Assembly: GCF_012933505.1 (NCBI RefSeq) | Contig: NZ_JABBNB010000011.1 | Span: 62,001 to 126,000, forward strand | Direction of reading: 5' to 3' | DNA from: Gordonia asplenii | GTDB lineage: Bacteria > Actinomycetota > Actinomycetes > Mycobacteriales > Mycobacteriaceae | Length of the DNA: 64,000 nt | Part shown: positions 1 through 8,636 of the stretch, one piece after another | Numbering within the stretch: the first letter of the stretch is position 1 | How the letters are laid out: the number at the start of each line of letters is the position of its first letter | Translations under genes and position numbers: made by a program | The notes under the pieces: model-generated | Databases searched by the model: none | Told to the model about the DNA's origin: nothing | What the model saw: only the letters and a program-made list of their open reading frames with translations

Positions 1-549
1 GACGTAGGCGCCCGCGGGAAGCCCGGCGTCGAGGAAGATCCGTTCCATCTGCCGCGCCGATTCCGGGCACTGTGGCGCATGCTTGAGCAGAATCGTGTTG
101 CCCAGCAACAGGTTTGGCGCGGCGAATCGCGCCACCTGGTAGTAGGGGTAGTTCCACGGCATGATTCCGAGGATGACGCCGATCGGCGCCAACCGAATCA
201 GTGCGGTACCCGCGTCGATGCCGGGCACCGCCTGATCGACCAGCATCGCCTCGGCGTTGTCGGCGTAGTAGCGGTAGATGTCATCGCAGATTCCGATTTC
301 GCCGCGGCCGGCGCGCACCGGCTTGCCCATCTCGGCGGCCATGATCCGGGCGAGTTCCGGGGCACGCTCGCGGTGCAGCGCGGCGACGCGGCGCAGGATG
401 TCGACGCGTTCGTCCAGCGGCGTCTGTCGCCACTGCTCGAAGGCCGAGTCGGCGCCGGCGATCGCGGCCGCGATCTCCGCATCGGTGGCGGTCGGGTAGT
501 GCGCACCGTGCTCGCCGGTCGCCGGATTGACTATCTGAAACGACGTCAC
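1..549 (-). CDS. NAD(P)-dependent aldehyde dehydrogenase, N-terminal part
   Basis: The gene enters from the left window edge, so only the first 183 codons are visible. The protein starts VTSFQIVNPATGE and has the N-terminal ALDH fold, including the MPWNYP segment that lines the cofactor site in succinate-semialdehyde-type dehydrogenases. The catalytic Cys and Glu lie outside the window. The GTG start is set by AAGGAG 7 nt upstream. It follows the oxygenase-like gene by 66 bp on the same strand, so it probably belongs to the reductase/oxygenase operon and may oxidise an aldehyde made by that pathway. The substrate is not determinable. Confidence 0.85.
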   Translation of the reverse strand, partial: MTSFQIVNPATGEHGAHYPTATDAEIAAAIAGADSAFEQWRQTPLDERVDILRRVAALHRERAPELARIMAAEMGKPVRAGRGEIGICDDIYRYYADNAEAMLVDQAVPGIDAGTALIRLAPIGVILGIMPWNYPYYQVARFAAPNLLLGNTILLKHAPQCPESARQMERIFLDAGLPAGAYV

Positions 550-615
550 GTCGCTCTCCTTACTGGATCTGCGGCGCGAGTCGATGCGGCAGGCGCCGCG
601 GGGGTGTACCGCGGT

Positions 616-1650
616 TCAGCGGCCGGGATGTGCATCCTCGGTGAGCAGGCGACGCATCACCTTGCGCACCTGGATCAGCGCCGCGTCGGCGGCGACGTTC
701 ACTTCGCGGACCCAGCCGTCGCGGTCGATCACGCCCTGCATGATCTCCAGCTCGACCTGGACCCGTCGGTAGTACGCGGTCAACAGCGGGCGCAGGGTGC
801 CGGTGACCGCGTCGCTGTGTCCGAAGTTGCGGCTCACCACCCAGTGGTGGCGGGTCGTCGTCGCATCGATCGGGGTGATCGCGTGACTGAAGTACATCTG
901 CAGCGGACCGTCGGGGCCGGCGACGTCCCATCGGTCCACCCAGAGACCGGGGCTGGCGAACAGTCCCTCCTCGTGCTGGACGTGCTCGCTGCCGTGTTCG
1001 ATGCCGAGGACCTCGTACTGCCAGTTCTGCAGCTTCGACGCCGGGAAGTCACGCCAGAACCGAACCTGTTGCTCACTCACCTCGACGACGAGCGTGGGCG
1101 GCGGGCCGTGCAGAGCGGGCGGCGAGAGCACCGGATCGACCTGCGCGACATGCGTGATGTCGGAGAAGTTGTCCTGCAATAGCGCGCCCGTCGCACGCGT
1201 CACCCACGCCTGCCCGAAGCTCGTCCAACCGTCACCGTCGAGCCACGGGAGGTCGATGAGCGGGCGCCGGTCGGCCCGATCCGGGGTCCCCGGCCACACC
1301 CACACGACTCCACCGTGCTCGATCACCGGGAACGTCCGCACCGCGGCACCGACCGGTGGGCTCGTCTGCGTGGGGACCGATGCCACGGTGCCGTCGGGGC
1401 GGTAGACGAAGCCGGTGTATGCGGCCACGAGGTCGTCGCCCGACACGGTGCCCCGGCTGAGCGGGTACGGCCGGTGGATGCAGCGGTCGGCGAGGGCGAC
1501 GATGTCGCCGGTCAGCTTGCGGTACAGCACCACGCCGGTGTCGAGGAGCCGGACTCCGAGCGGAGATCGGCCGACTTCGCTGCTGCTCGCAACCGCGTAC
1601 CAGGCGTTGTACGGGAAGTCGGTGGATGCGGGGGAACTCTGTGCACTCAT
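616..1650 (-). CDS. Rieske/vanillate-demethylase-type oxygenase with degenerate metal sites
   Basis: This 344-residue protein has the size and layout of VanA-type ring-hydroxylating oxygenases: an N-terminal Rieske domain (about residues 10-115) and a C-terminal catalytic domain. The first Rieske pair is intact (Cys57, His59). The second pair, normally C-x2-H in a CxYHG context, reads AAYTG, so Ala76 and Thr79 replace Cys and His. In the mononuclear iron motif (DNFSDITHVAQVD, residues 160-172) His167 remains, but Asp172 stands where the second His is expected. The frame is otherwise intact and is followed directly by family-like sequence, so this is not simple decay. The gene lies 25 bp after its reductase partner. 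Whether it is still an oxygenase is doubtful. Confidence 0.8.
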   Translation of the reverse strand: MSAQSSPASTDFPYNAWYAVASSSEVGRSPLGVRLLDTGVVLYRKLTGDIVALADRCIHRPYPLSRGTVSGDDLVAAYTGFVYRPDGTVASVPTQTSPPVGAAVRTFPVIEHGGVVWVWPGTPDRADRRPLIDLPWLDGDGWTSFGQAWVTRATGALLQDNFSDITHVAQVDPVLSPPALHGPPPTLVVEVSEQQVRFWRDFPASKLQNWQYEVLGIEHGSEHVQHEEGLFASPGLWVDRWDVAGPDGPLQMYFSHAITPIDATTTRHHWVVSRNFGHSDAVTGTLRPLLTAYYRRVQVELEIMQGVIDRDGWVREVNVAADAALIQVRKVMRRLLTEDAHPGR

Positions 1651-1675
1651 CGTGGCGGTCCTTGAGTAGTCCGGT

Positions 1676-2653
1676 CTACAGGTCCAGGGTCAGTTCGCGG
1701 CCGCGGCAGCGCGACACGCAGATCATCAGCGACGTGTTGGCCGCGCGCTCGTCGTCGTCGAGAACGACGTCGCGGTGGTCCGCCTCGCCGTCGACGATGT
1801 CGGTCTCGCACGTGCCGCAGATGCCTTCCAGGCATGATCCGAGCACGGCGATCCCGTTGTCCTTGCAGACCTGGTAGATCGACTTGTCGGCCGGGACGGT
1901 CAGCGTGACACCCGACCGTTCGAGAATCACGTCGAATTCGGTGTTCTCGCCGCCGGTGTTCTTCGCGGAGAAGCGCTCCAGGTGCAGCGACCCGGCCGGC
2001 CAATTGCTCGACGCCGCTTCGACGGCGTCGAGCAGCCCCTCGGGCCCGCAGCAGTAGATGAGGGTGTCGGGCGTGGGTGTCGACAGAATGGCGCCGAGGT
2101 CGAGGCGGCCGACTTCGTCTTCGGGCATCAACCGGACACGATCAGCGTGATCGGCGAGTCGCGGCAGGAACGCCATCGATCCGCGCGAGCGGCCGCCGTA
2201 GACCAGCGTCCAGTCAGCGCCCGCCCCCGCGGCTTCGGCGATCATCGGGAGCAGTGGCGTGATTCCGATGCCGCCGCCGATGAAGAGGTACTTGCGACTG
2301 GGCACCAGCGTGAAGTGATTGCGCGGTCCACGCACGCGGACGGTGTCGCCCGCCGCGATGCGGTCGTGTACGTACTCCGACCCGCCACGCGAGTCGGGGG
2401 TGCGCAGAATGCCGACCTGCCACGTTCCACGATCCCGCGTGTCACCGCACAGCGAGTACTGGCGGACGAGTGGTTCATCGCCGTCGGTCGGCAGGATCAG
2501 GTCGATATGCGCGCCGGGCGTCCACGGCGGCAGCGCCCGCCCGTCGTCGAGTGCGAGGGTCAGCGACACCACGCCCTCCGCTTCGCGCACCACGGAGCGA
2601 ACCTCGACTTCCAGTTCGAGTTCGTGGAGAACCATGTCTGTGGCCATCGTCAC
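1676..2653 (-). CDS. Phthalate-dioxygenase-type reductase (VanB-like ferredoxin reductase)
   Basis: This 325-residue electron-transfer protein has three domains in the PDR order. The first is an FMN-binding beta barrel with RQYSL (about residues 63-67). The second is an NAD-binding domain with GGGIGITP and CCGPEG. The third is a C-terminal plant-type [2Fe-2S] domain with C-x4-C-x2-C (SCLEGICGTC) and a distal Cys in MICVSR. All cluster ligands are present, unlike its oxygenase partner. A GTG start with GAGGAG 5 nt upstream is used here; an ATG two codons later is possible. The 113-bp upstream gap holds an AT-rich stretch with GATAGATTATC, a possible operator, but no regulator gene is adjacent. 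Confidence 0.88.
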   Translation of the reverse strand: MTMATDMVLHELELEVEVRSVVREAEGVVSLTLALDDGRALPPWTPGAHIDLILPTDGDEPLVRQYSLCGDTRDRGTWQVGILRTPDSRGGSEYVHDRIAAGDTVRVRGPRNHFTLVPSRKYLFIGGGIGITPLLPMIAEAAGAGADWTLVYGGRSRGSMAFLPRLADHADRVRLMPEDEVGRLDLGAILSTPTPDTLIYCCGPEGLLDAVEAASSNWPAGSLHLERFSAKNTGGENTEFDVILERSGVTLTVPADKSIYQVCKDNGIAVLGSCLEGICGTCETDIVDGEADHRDVVLDDDERAANTSLMICVSRCRGRELTLDL

Positions 2654-2766
2654 TACCGCTCCTCATCTCGGCGACAAGGAAACGATAGATTATCAACGAT
2701 CAAAGTGGAAGCATTTCGTCGGAACAGCACCGGCGATATGCCACCTCCGCGTCGACGAACGGCTCG

Positions 2767-4371
2767 TCACGGCCGGATGAACAACCTTCGCGGTCGTTCC
2801 CGCTCGGTAGCCTCGTTGAGGTCGTGCCTGCGGGCGATCAACAGGTCCGACAGCCGCACGACGCCGACCAGCTCGCCGTCGTCGGCGACGACGGGAACGG
2901 TCTCGACGTCGTTGTCGGCCATCAGATACGCCGCGTGCCGCAAGGTGTCGCGCATACCCAGCGTCGGGCCCGACGCTGCGCGCGCGAGTCGGAGACTGTC
3001 CGGGTCGCGATGCACGACGTCGGCGCAGAAGAACGTCTCGAGCGGATCGGTCGTGTAGTCGCGGGTCAGGTGCAGTCCGCGTCGGGCGATCTTCTCGGTG
3101 AGCACGGATCGGCGCAGAACCATCACCGAGATCGCGTACGCCGTGACCGAGGCGATCATCACCGGGAGCACCACCGACCACGCCTGGGTCAGCTCCATCG
3201 TGAAGACGACTCCGGTCAACGGGGAGCGCATCACTCCCCCGACGACTGCCGCCAGACCGAGGATCGCCCAGAAGCCGGGAAACACGTCGGGCATCCCCAG
3301 CCCGACCGCGGCGCCCAGTGCACCGCCGATCATGAAGATCGGCGCCAACACGCCGCCCGACGTGCCCGATCCGAGTGACAACGACCAGATCAGGGTCTTC
3401 ACCACGAGGATCCCGACGATCAGGTTCACCGTTGCGTGGCCGGTGAGCAGGTCGTCGATCACGTTGTACCCGACGCCGAGCGCCTGCGGCTCCACCAGGC
3501 CGCCGACGCCGATGATGAGCCCGCCGATCGCCGGCCACCACATCCAATGCAGCGGCAGCCGCGCGAACGCGTCCTCGGCTCGATACACCAGCCAGGTCGC
3601 GCCGACCGCCACGACCGCGCCGCAGACGCCGATCGTGACGGCCAGTGCGTCGACCAGCGCCGAGGCGTGCGCCCCACCGGTGACGACCGGGAAGATCGGA
3701 CCGCTACCCAGGATCGGCGCGCGCACCACCGTCGCCACCGCGACCGCCGCGCACACCGGCACGAAGCTGCGTGGCCGCCACTCGAAGAGCAGCAGCTCGA
3801 CGGCGAGCAGAATAGCGGCCAACGGCGAGTTGAAGGTCGCCGCCATTCCGGCCGCCGACCCCGACACGAGCAGGACCTTGCGTTCGTCGGCGGTGAGGTG
3901 AAGATGCTGCGCCAGAATGGATCCGATCGCGCCGCCGGTCATGATGATCGGTCCTTCGGCGCCGAACGGACCGCCCGTGCCGATGCTGATCGCAGACGAA
4001 ATCGGTTTGAGTACAGCGACTTTCGGTTCGACGATGCTACCGCGGGTGAGGATCGATTCAATCGCTTCGGGCATGCCGTGCCCGCGGATCTTCTCCGAGC
4101 CGAACCTCGCCATCAGCCCGACGATGAGCCCGCCCACGATGGGCAGGAGCAGAATCTGCCACCAGGGATGGGCTGCGGCACCCGGCGCGACGAGTTGCGT
4201 CGACACGCGACCGTAGAAGCAGAGGTTGGTGACGAGTCCGATCAACTTGAGCAGAACCCATGCGGCGAGTGCCCCCAACGCGCCGACCGGAACGGCGAGC
4301 AGCGCGATCACCGGCATGCGTTTGTCGATCGCGAAGTCACCGAGCTGGGTATTGAGCACCACCGCGGTCAC
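2767..4371 (-). CDS. ClC-family chloride channel/transporter with C-terminal CBS region
   Basis: The protein has 534 residues counted from a GTG start that overlaps the MarR stop codon as GTGA. It has many hydrophobic helices and the ClC selectivity motifs in order: GHGMP, GPFGAEGP (with the gating Glu) and GTSGGVLAP. The last ~130 residues are soluble and CBS-like (around VETVPVVADDGELVGVVRLSDLL), probably one clear CBS motif preceded by a weaker one. ClC proteins move chloride, or exchange chloride and protons, across the membrane. Translational coupling to the upstream MarR regulator suggests that the regulator controls this transporter. The open frame extends further upstream, but that part overlaps MarR and has no family resemblance. 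Confidence 0.87.
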   Translation of the reverse strand: MTAVVLNTQLGDFAIDKRMPVIALLAVPVGALGALAAWVLLKLIGLVTNLCFYGRVSTQLVAPGAAAHPWWQILLLPIVGGLIVGLMARFGSEKIRGHGMPEAIESILTRGSIVEPKVAVLKPISSAISIGTGGPFGAEGPIIMTGGAIGSILAQHLHLTADERKVLLVSGSAAGMAATFNSPLAAILLAVELLLFEWRPRSFVPVCAAVAVATVVRAPILGSGPIFPVVTGGAHASALVDALAVTIGVCGAVVAVGATWLVYRAEDAFARLPLHWMWWPAIGGLIIGVGGLVEPQALGVGYNVIDDLLTGHATVNLIVGILVVKTLIWSLSLGSGTSGGVLAPIFMIGGALGAAVGLGMPDVFPGFWAILGLAAVVGGVMRSPLTGVVFTMELTQAWSVVLPVMIASVTAYAISVMVLRRSVLTEKIARRGLHLTRDYTTDPLETFFCADVVHRDPDSLRLARAASGPTLGMRDTLRHAAYLMADNDVETVPVVADDGELVGVVRLSDLLIARRHDLNEATERERPRRLFIRP

Positions 4372-4817
4372 CCCACCGTCTGGCGCACATCGTCGCCGAG
4401 GGCGATATGCAACTCGGCGAGGCCGTCCACGAGATTCCTGCGCGTCCTGGAGTCCATGCGCCGCAATGCATTTCGAAAGACAGCCGCCCGACGTTCGACG
4501 ACGGCGTCGATCACCGCACGCCCGGCGCCGCTCAGCGACAGGAGCACCACGCTGCGGTTGTCCGCACTGTGCGTCCGATCGAGTAGACCCGACGCGACGA
4601 GTCGGTCGGCGAGCCTGGTCACCGACGACGCCGCGACGCCGAGTTGCTGCGCGAGCACTCCGCACGACGACGACCCGGCGTCGTGTACCGCGAAGAGCAG
4701 GCGCATCTGCTGCATCGACACATCGGTGCTCTGTTGCACCGTGGTCATGGCGACGGCGAGGAGGTCTCGAGTGAGCCGCTGCAGCGAATCTACGTCGGCC
4801 TGGCAAACATTTGTCAT
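4368..4817 (-). CDS. MarR-family transcriptional regulator
   Basis: A 149-residue winged-helix regulator, read from MTNVCQADVDSL. The core has the typical LAQQLGVAASSVTRLADRLVASGLL recognition region (seen in pieces around residues 50-80) followed by a wing with RSVVLLSLSGAGR. A longer start at 4853 is open, but the extra 12 residues look unlike the family. The short start places two inverted repeats directly at the promoter, which fits autoregulation. The gene is coupled to the ClC channel by a 4-bp overlap. The ligand is unknown. Confidence 0.83.
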   Translation of the reverse strand: MTNVCQADVDSLQRLTRDLLAVAMTTVQQSTDVSMQQMRLLFAVHDAGSSSCGVLAQQLGVAASSVTRLADRLVASGLLDRTHSADNRSVVLLSLSGAGRAVIDAVVERRAAVFRNALRRMDSRTRRNLVDGLAELHIALGDDVRQTVG

Positions 4818-4840
4818 TCGACAAGTTTTGCATATTGCAA
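4811..4840 (-). promoter_or_regulatory. Two inverted repeats at the MarR start: candidate operator
   Basis: TTGCA-TAT-TGCAA lies at 4828-4840, and TTGTC-ATTC-GACAA lies at 4811-4824 across the chosen start codon. Both have perfect 5-bp arms. MarR dimers bind such short palindromes near their own promoters. Assignment to this regulator is inferred from position only. Confidence 0.5.
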
Positions 4841-4910
4841 TTCTGGAAGCCATTGCCCGCCACGCCGATTCCCGGGCGCTTTGTCAGTGCCATCGGCCAT
4901 GCTGGACGGC

Positions 4911-5546
4911 ATGACCGAAATGCCGATGTTCCCGCTCGGTTCCGCACTGATGCCCGGCGAGCATCTGCCGCTGCGCATTTTCGAGCCCCGCTACCGGGAG
5001 ATGCTGCAGGACTGCATCGATTCCGGCGACATGCGCTTCGGGGTGGTGCTGATCGAACGCGGCAGCGAGGTGGGCGGCGGCGACATCCGCACCGACGTCG
5101 GGACCATCGCCGAGGTCATCGAACACCGCCGGTCCGCGGGCGGCACCTGGGCCCTGCTGTGTCGCGGCGTCGAACGCATCCGAATCGACGAATGGCTCGA
5201 CGACGCCCCCTATCCGCGGGCGCGCGTGTCCACCTGGCCGGACCCGCCGATCACGCCGAAAGAGTGGGACCGATGGCTGATCCAACTCGAACAGGCCTCG
5301 ACCCGACTCATCGATTTCCTCGCCTCATACACTCACGAGAACAAGCAGGATCTGCCCCTCCCCCGACTGGCCCGCCCCGACCTGCCGGCGTCCGAATATA
5401 CCTACGCCACAGCGGCTTTCATGCCGATCACCCAGGCCGATCGGCACCGGGCACTGTGCGCACCGGACGTCGGGACCCGCGCCCGCGTACTCGCCGAGGC
5501 GATCACCGACGCACACTCAGCGTTGCAGTTCCGGCTTCAGGAGTAG
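4911..5546 (+). CDS. Lon-substrate-binding (LON N-domain) protein
   Basis: The protein is about 211 residues and starts MTEMPMFPLGSALMPGE, the characteristic opening of stand-alone LON N-terminal domains (PF02190), followed by LPLRIFEPRYREM. There is no AAA+ ATPase or Lon protease domain, so it is not a protease itself; such proteins are thought to bind substrates or proteins. An ATG four codons earlier (4899) is also possible, and neither has a strong Shine-Dalgarno. It is divergent from the MarR-ClC pair and convergent with the IclR gene, with only 19 bp between stops, so it appears monocistronic. Confidence 0.8.
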   Translation: MTEMPMFPLGSALMPGEHLPLRIFEPRYREMLQDCIDSGDMRFGVVLIERGSEVGGGDIRTDVGTIAEVIEHRRSAGGTWALLCRGVERIRIDEWLDDAPYPRARVSTWPDPPITPKEWDRWLIQLEQASTRLIDFLASYTHENKQDLPLPRLARPDLPASEYTYATAAFMPITQADRHRALCAPDVGTRARVLAEAITDAHSALQFRLQE

Positions 5547-5565
5547 CCACCGTCGCGACTGTTCC

Positions 5566-6333
5566 CTACTGTTCGTCGTCGGCGGGAAGCCGTAGGGATC
5601 CCGCGGCACCGATCAAGTACTCGCCGAGGTCGCGGATCCTCCGTTCGCCCAGCCGGGTCGACGGGCCCGCCACCGAGATGGCCGCCGCGATCCGACCTTC
5701 GGCGCCGCGAACGCCGACGCCGACCGCCACCAGACCCGATTCGGTGTCCTCGGAGTTGACTGCGTATCCGCGGCGCCGCGTCGTCTCCAGATCCCGCACC
5801 AACCGTTGCCACTGCTGATTGCCCAGGCCCGCCTCCGAGTCGTTACCCGGACTGCGGTAGAGCTTCTGCAATTGCGGTGCGGCGAGGTCGGCGAGTATCG
5901 CGCGTCCCGTCGCAGTCAGCCGTGCGGGCAGAGCGACGCCGCGCCGATCGCCCACCCGGATCGCCTGCTCCGACTCGACCGTCGCGATGAACCGCACCCA
6001 CCGGCCGGTGCGGACCGCCAATTGCACAGTCTCGCCGGTATCCGCGCAGATCGCCGCCATCGCCGGCCGTAGGTGCGTGTTGTACTCCCCCGTCGGACGG
6101 TGCTCGACGGCGGAGACGTACAACGCCGGTCCGGGCAGGTATTTGTGCTCCTCGTTCTCGACGGCGAAATCGCGGTATACGAGCATTGCCAGCAGCCGGT
6201 GCGCCGTGGACCTGGCCACCCCCAGCAACTCTGCGGCCTGGCTCACCGTCACCACCCCCTGGTCTCGCAGGATGTGCAGCAATAGCAGCGCATTGTCGAC
6301 CGAACTCTGCCCGTACGTCGGCCGATTCCGCAT
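5566..6333 (-). CDS. IclR-family transcriptional regulator
   Basis: A 255-residue protein with an N-terminal winged helix (SQAAELLGVARSTAHRLLAML, about residues 31-51) and a C-terminal IclR effector domain (LPARLTATGRAILADL; VAVGVGVRG near the end). IclR proteins usually sense a small acid or aromatic compound and control the neighbouring catabolic operon. It sits divergent to the hydantoinase/carboxylase operon with a 169-bp shared region, so it is the likely local regulator of that operon. A leaderless -10 box supports the ATG at 6333. Confidence 0.87.
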   Translation of the reverse strand: MRNRPTYGQSSVDNALLLLHILRDQGVVTVSQAAELLGVARSTAHRLLAMLVYRDFAVENEEHKYLPGPALYVSAVEHRPTGEYNTHLRPAMAAICADTGETVQLAVRTGRWVRFIATVESEQAIRVGDRRGVALPARLTATGRAILADLAAPQLQKLYRSPGNDSEAGLGNQQWQRLVRDLETTRRRGYAVNSEDTESGLVAVGVGVRGAEGRIAAAISVAGPSTRLGERRIRDLGEYLIGAAGSLRLPADDEQ

Positions 6334-6339
6334 ATCAGA

Positions 6340-6345
6340 ATCGTA
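6340..6345 (-). promoter_or_regulatory. -10 box TACGAT of the IclR gene (leaderless)
   Basis: TACGAT is followed by 6 nt and then the ATG, so transcription should start at or next to the start codon. Confidence 0.5.
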
Positions 6346-6502
6346 GGCCGAGTGTCTTCCAGATCACAGTAGCGTCGTCGGTGCGAGCAGATCAGTACCG
6401 CACCGTTTCCCATCGGAATAGCCGATAAACCCAGTCGCACAACGACATTCATCCCCTGACGGACGGTCTTCCTCAACGTGCTCGACGAACGAGAAAGGCG
6501 AG

Positions 6503-8617
6503 ATGACGATGAACCAAAGACTCTACGTAGGCGTGGACACCGGGGGCACCTTCACCGATGTGGTGGTGATGGACGAGACCGGTGCCGTGCTCACCAATAA
6601 GGCACCGACCACGCCGCAGGCGTTGGAGGACGGCGTCTTCGCCGCGCTGCGCTTGATCGCCGGGGAACGCGGCGAATCCCTCGCCGACATGCTGGCTCAG
6701 GTCGCCAGCTTCGGGCACGGCACGACGCAGGCCACCAACGCGCTGATCGAGCGCCGCGGGGCGCGCACCGGCCTGATCACGACGAAGGGTTTCGGTGACA
6801 CCCTGCTGCTGCAGCGCCTCATGGGGTTCACCGCCGGCACCCCCGTCGAGCAGCTCGGCGAGTTCAGCCGCCGCCGCTACCCCGATCCACTGGTGCCGCG
6901 CAGTCGGATCAAGGAGGTCCTCGAGCGCGTGGATCAGTCCGGCTCCGTCGTGATCGAGCTAGACGAGTCCGGAGTGCGCAGCGCGGTCGCGGAACTCGTT
7001 GCCGACGGTGTCGAGGCCTACGCGATCGCGCTGCTCTGGGCGTTCCGCAACCCGGATCACGAACAGCGGATCGCCGCGATCGTGCGCGAACTCGCGGGCG
7101 ACGACGTGTACGTAAGCCTGTCGAGCGAGGTGAATCCCGTTCTCGGCGAATACGAGCGCACGTCGACAACCGTGCTCAACAGCTACCTGGGACCCAGCGT
7201 GCAGCGCTACCTCGAGCGCATGGAGCGCAAGCTGAGAGAAGCGGGCATGTCAGGCCGATTCAGCGTCCTCAACAGCATCGGTGGTGTGATGAGTGCCCGC
7301 GACGCGGCCGACAAGGCCGTTCTCCTGCTGGCCAGCGGCCCAACCGGCGGCGTGCTGGGCAGCCAACACCTCGCCGCGCAGCTGGGGCACCCGAACGTCA
7401 TCACCTCCGACATGGGCGGAACCAGCTTCGACGTCGGGCTCATCGTGGCCGGCCGGCCGGTGGTCTCAGCTGTCACCGAGGTGGCGCAGTACCACGTGGC
7501 CGCGCCGATGGTCAGCATCACGGCGATAGGTGCCGGCGGCGGCTCCATCGCCGAGGTCGTCGCCGGGGAACTGCGCGTCGGCCCGGAGAGCGCGGGCGCC
7601 TTCCCCGGGCCGGTCTGCTATCGCCGCGGAGGCGCCCGGGCGACGGTGACCGACGCCGACGTGGTGCTGGGCGTGATCGATCCCGACACATTCCTCGGCG
7701 GACGCATGCAGCTGGACAAGCGCGCCGCGCAGGAGGCCATCGCCACCCAGATCGCGGAGCCCCTGGGCCTGTCCCTCGTGGAGGCGGCCGCCGGTATCCG
7801 GCACATCGTCGATTCGCGGATGGCCGACACCCTCCGCGAGCTGTCAGTCGGCCGAGGGCTCGATCCTCGTGACTTCGTGCTCTACGCCTACGGCGGCGCC
7901 GGCCCGATGCACTGCGCGGGCTTCGGGGGAGATCTCGGGGTCGCGCAGATCGTGGTCCCCGCCACGTCGATGGCGCACTCGGCCTACGGGGCGCTCGCCG
8001 CGGACATCTACCACGGCACGGAGCGCTCGTTCCTGGTCAAGACGACGCCGGGCAACACCAGCCCGTGGGAGGACATCGACGCTCGCGCACTCGATGAGAT
8101 CTATGCCGAGTTGGGGGCATCGACCCGGGCTCAGCTCGCCCGCGACGGCGTCGAGCCCGCGGACATGATCATCGAACGGTCGGTGGACGTCCGCTATCGG
8201 AGCCAGACCCATGAGTTGATCATCCCGGTGGAACCGGGCGCTATCACCGCCGAGCTGGTCCGCGGGATCGTCGACCGGTTCGAGACCGCGTATGAGGACA
8301 CCTACGGCAAGGGCGCAGGCTTCCGTGAGGCGGGCATCGAACTCACCACCTTCCGAGTCAGCGGCATCGGCCGCACGCCCAAACCGGCGTTTCGAGACAC
8401 CGCTCCGGTCGCCGCGCAGCGCGAGCACGCACGGCGGGTCTACGACGTCGCGGCCCGCGATTGGCTGGATGCCACGGTCGTGGACTGGCATTCGCTCCAG
8501 CCGGGCCGGAAGATCCGCGGACCGGCCGTGGTCGAACATCCCACCACCACGGTGTACACCGGCCTCGGCCAGCAGGTCGGCATCGACACCTTCGGCAATC
8601 TGATCATCACCGCCTGA
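6503..8617 (+). CDS. Hydantoinase/oxoprolinase (HyuA)-family subunit A
   Basis: A 704-residue acyl-phosphate-forming ATPase-fold protein. The N-terminal phosphate loop YVGVDTGGTFTDVVV (residues 7-21), the GHGTTQATNAL segment, TSDMGGTSFDVGLI and the C-terminal YAYGGAGPMH are all HyuA/acetone-carboxylase-beta hallmarks. Members activate a carbonyl, hydantoin or oxoproline substrate by ATP-dependent phosphorylation together with a HyuB partner. It is the first gene of a five-gene operon and lies 19 bp upstream of the B subunit. The start could also be the ATG two codons later (6509), which has better spacing to AAAGG. The substrate cannot be read from sequence. The alcohol and aldehyde dehydrogenases downstream argue for a carbonyl compound rather than hydantoin. 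Confidence 0.88.
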   Translation: MTMNQRLYVGVDTGGTFTDVVVMDETGAVLTNKAPTTPQALEDGVFAALRLIAGERGESLADMLAQVASFGHGTTQATNALIERRGARTGLITTKGFGDTLLLQRLMGFTAGTPVEQLGEFSRRRYPDPLVPRSRIKEVLERVDQSGSVVIELDESGVRSAVAELVADGVEAYAIALLWAFRNPDHEQRIAAIVRELAGDDVYVSLSSEVNPVLGEYERTSTTVLNSYLGPSVQRYLERMERKLREAGMSGRFSVLNSIGGVMSARDAADKAVLLLASGPTGGVLGSQHLAAQLGHPNVITSDMGGTSFDVGLIVAGRPVVSAVTEVAQYHVAAPMVSITAIGAGGGSIAEVVAGELRVGPESAGAFPGPVCYRRGGARATVTDADVVLGVIDPDTFLGGRMQLDKRAAQEAIATQIAEPLGLSLVEAAAGIRHIVDSRMADTLRELSVGRGLDPRDFVLYAYGGAGPMHCAGFGGDLGVAQIVVPATSMAHSAYGALAADIYHGTERSFLVKTTPGNTSPWEDIDARALDEIYAELGASTRAQLARDGVEPADMIIERSVDVRYRSQTHELIIPVEPGAITAELVRGIVDRFETAYEDTYGKGAGFREAGIELTTFRVSGIGRTPKPAFRDTAPVAAQREHARRVYDVAARDWLDATVVDWHSLQPGRKIRGPAVVEHPTTTVYTGLGQQVGIDTFGNLIITA

Positions 8618-8636
8618 GCGCGACAGGAGACCAATC

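Noticed and set aside
79..1182. Long plus-strand open frames opposite the aldehyde dehydrogenase and oxygenase genes
   Set aside because: They are antisense shadows caused by high GC at third positions and lack recognisable domains.
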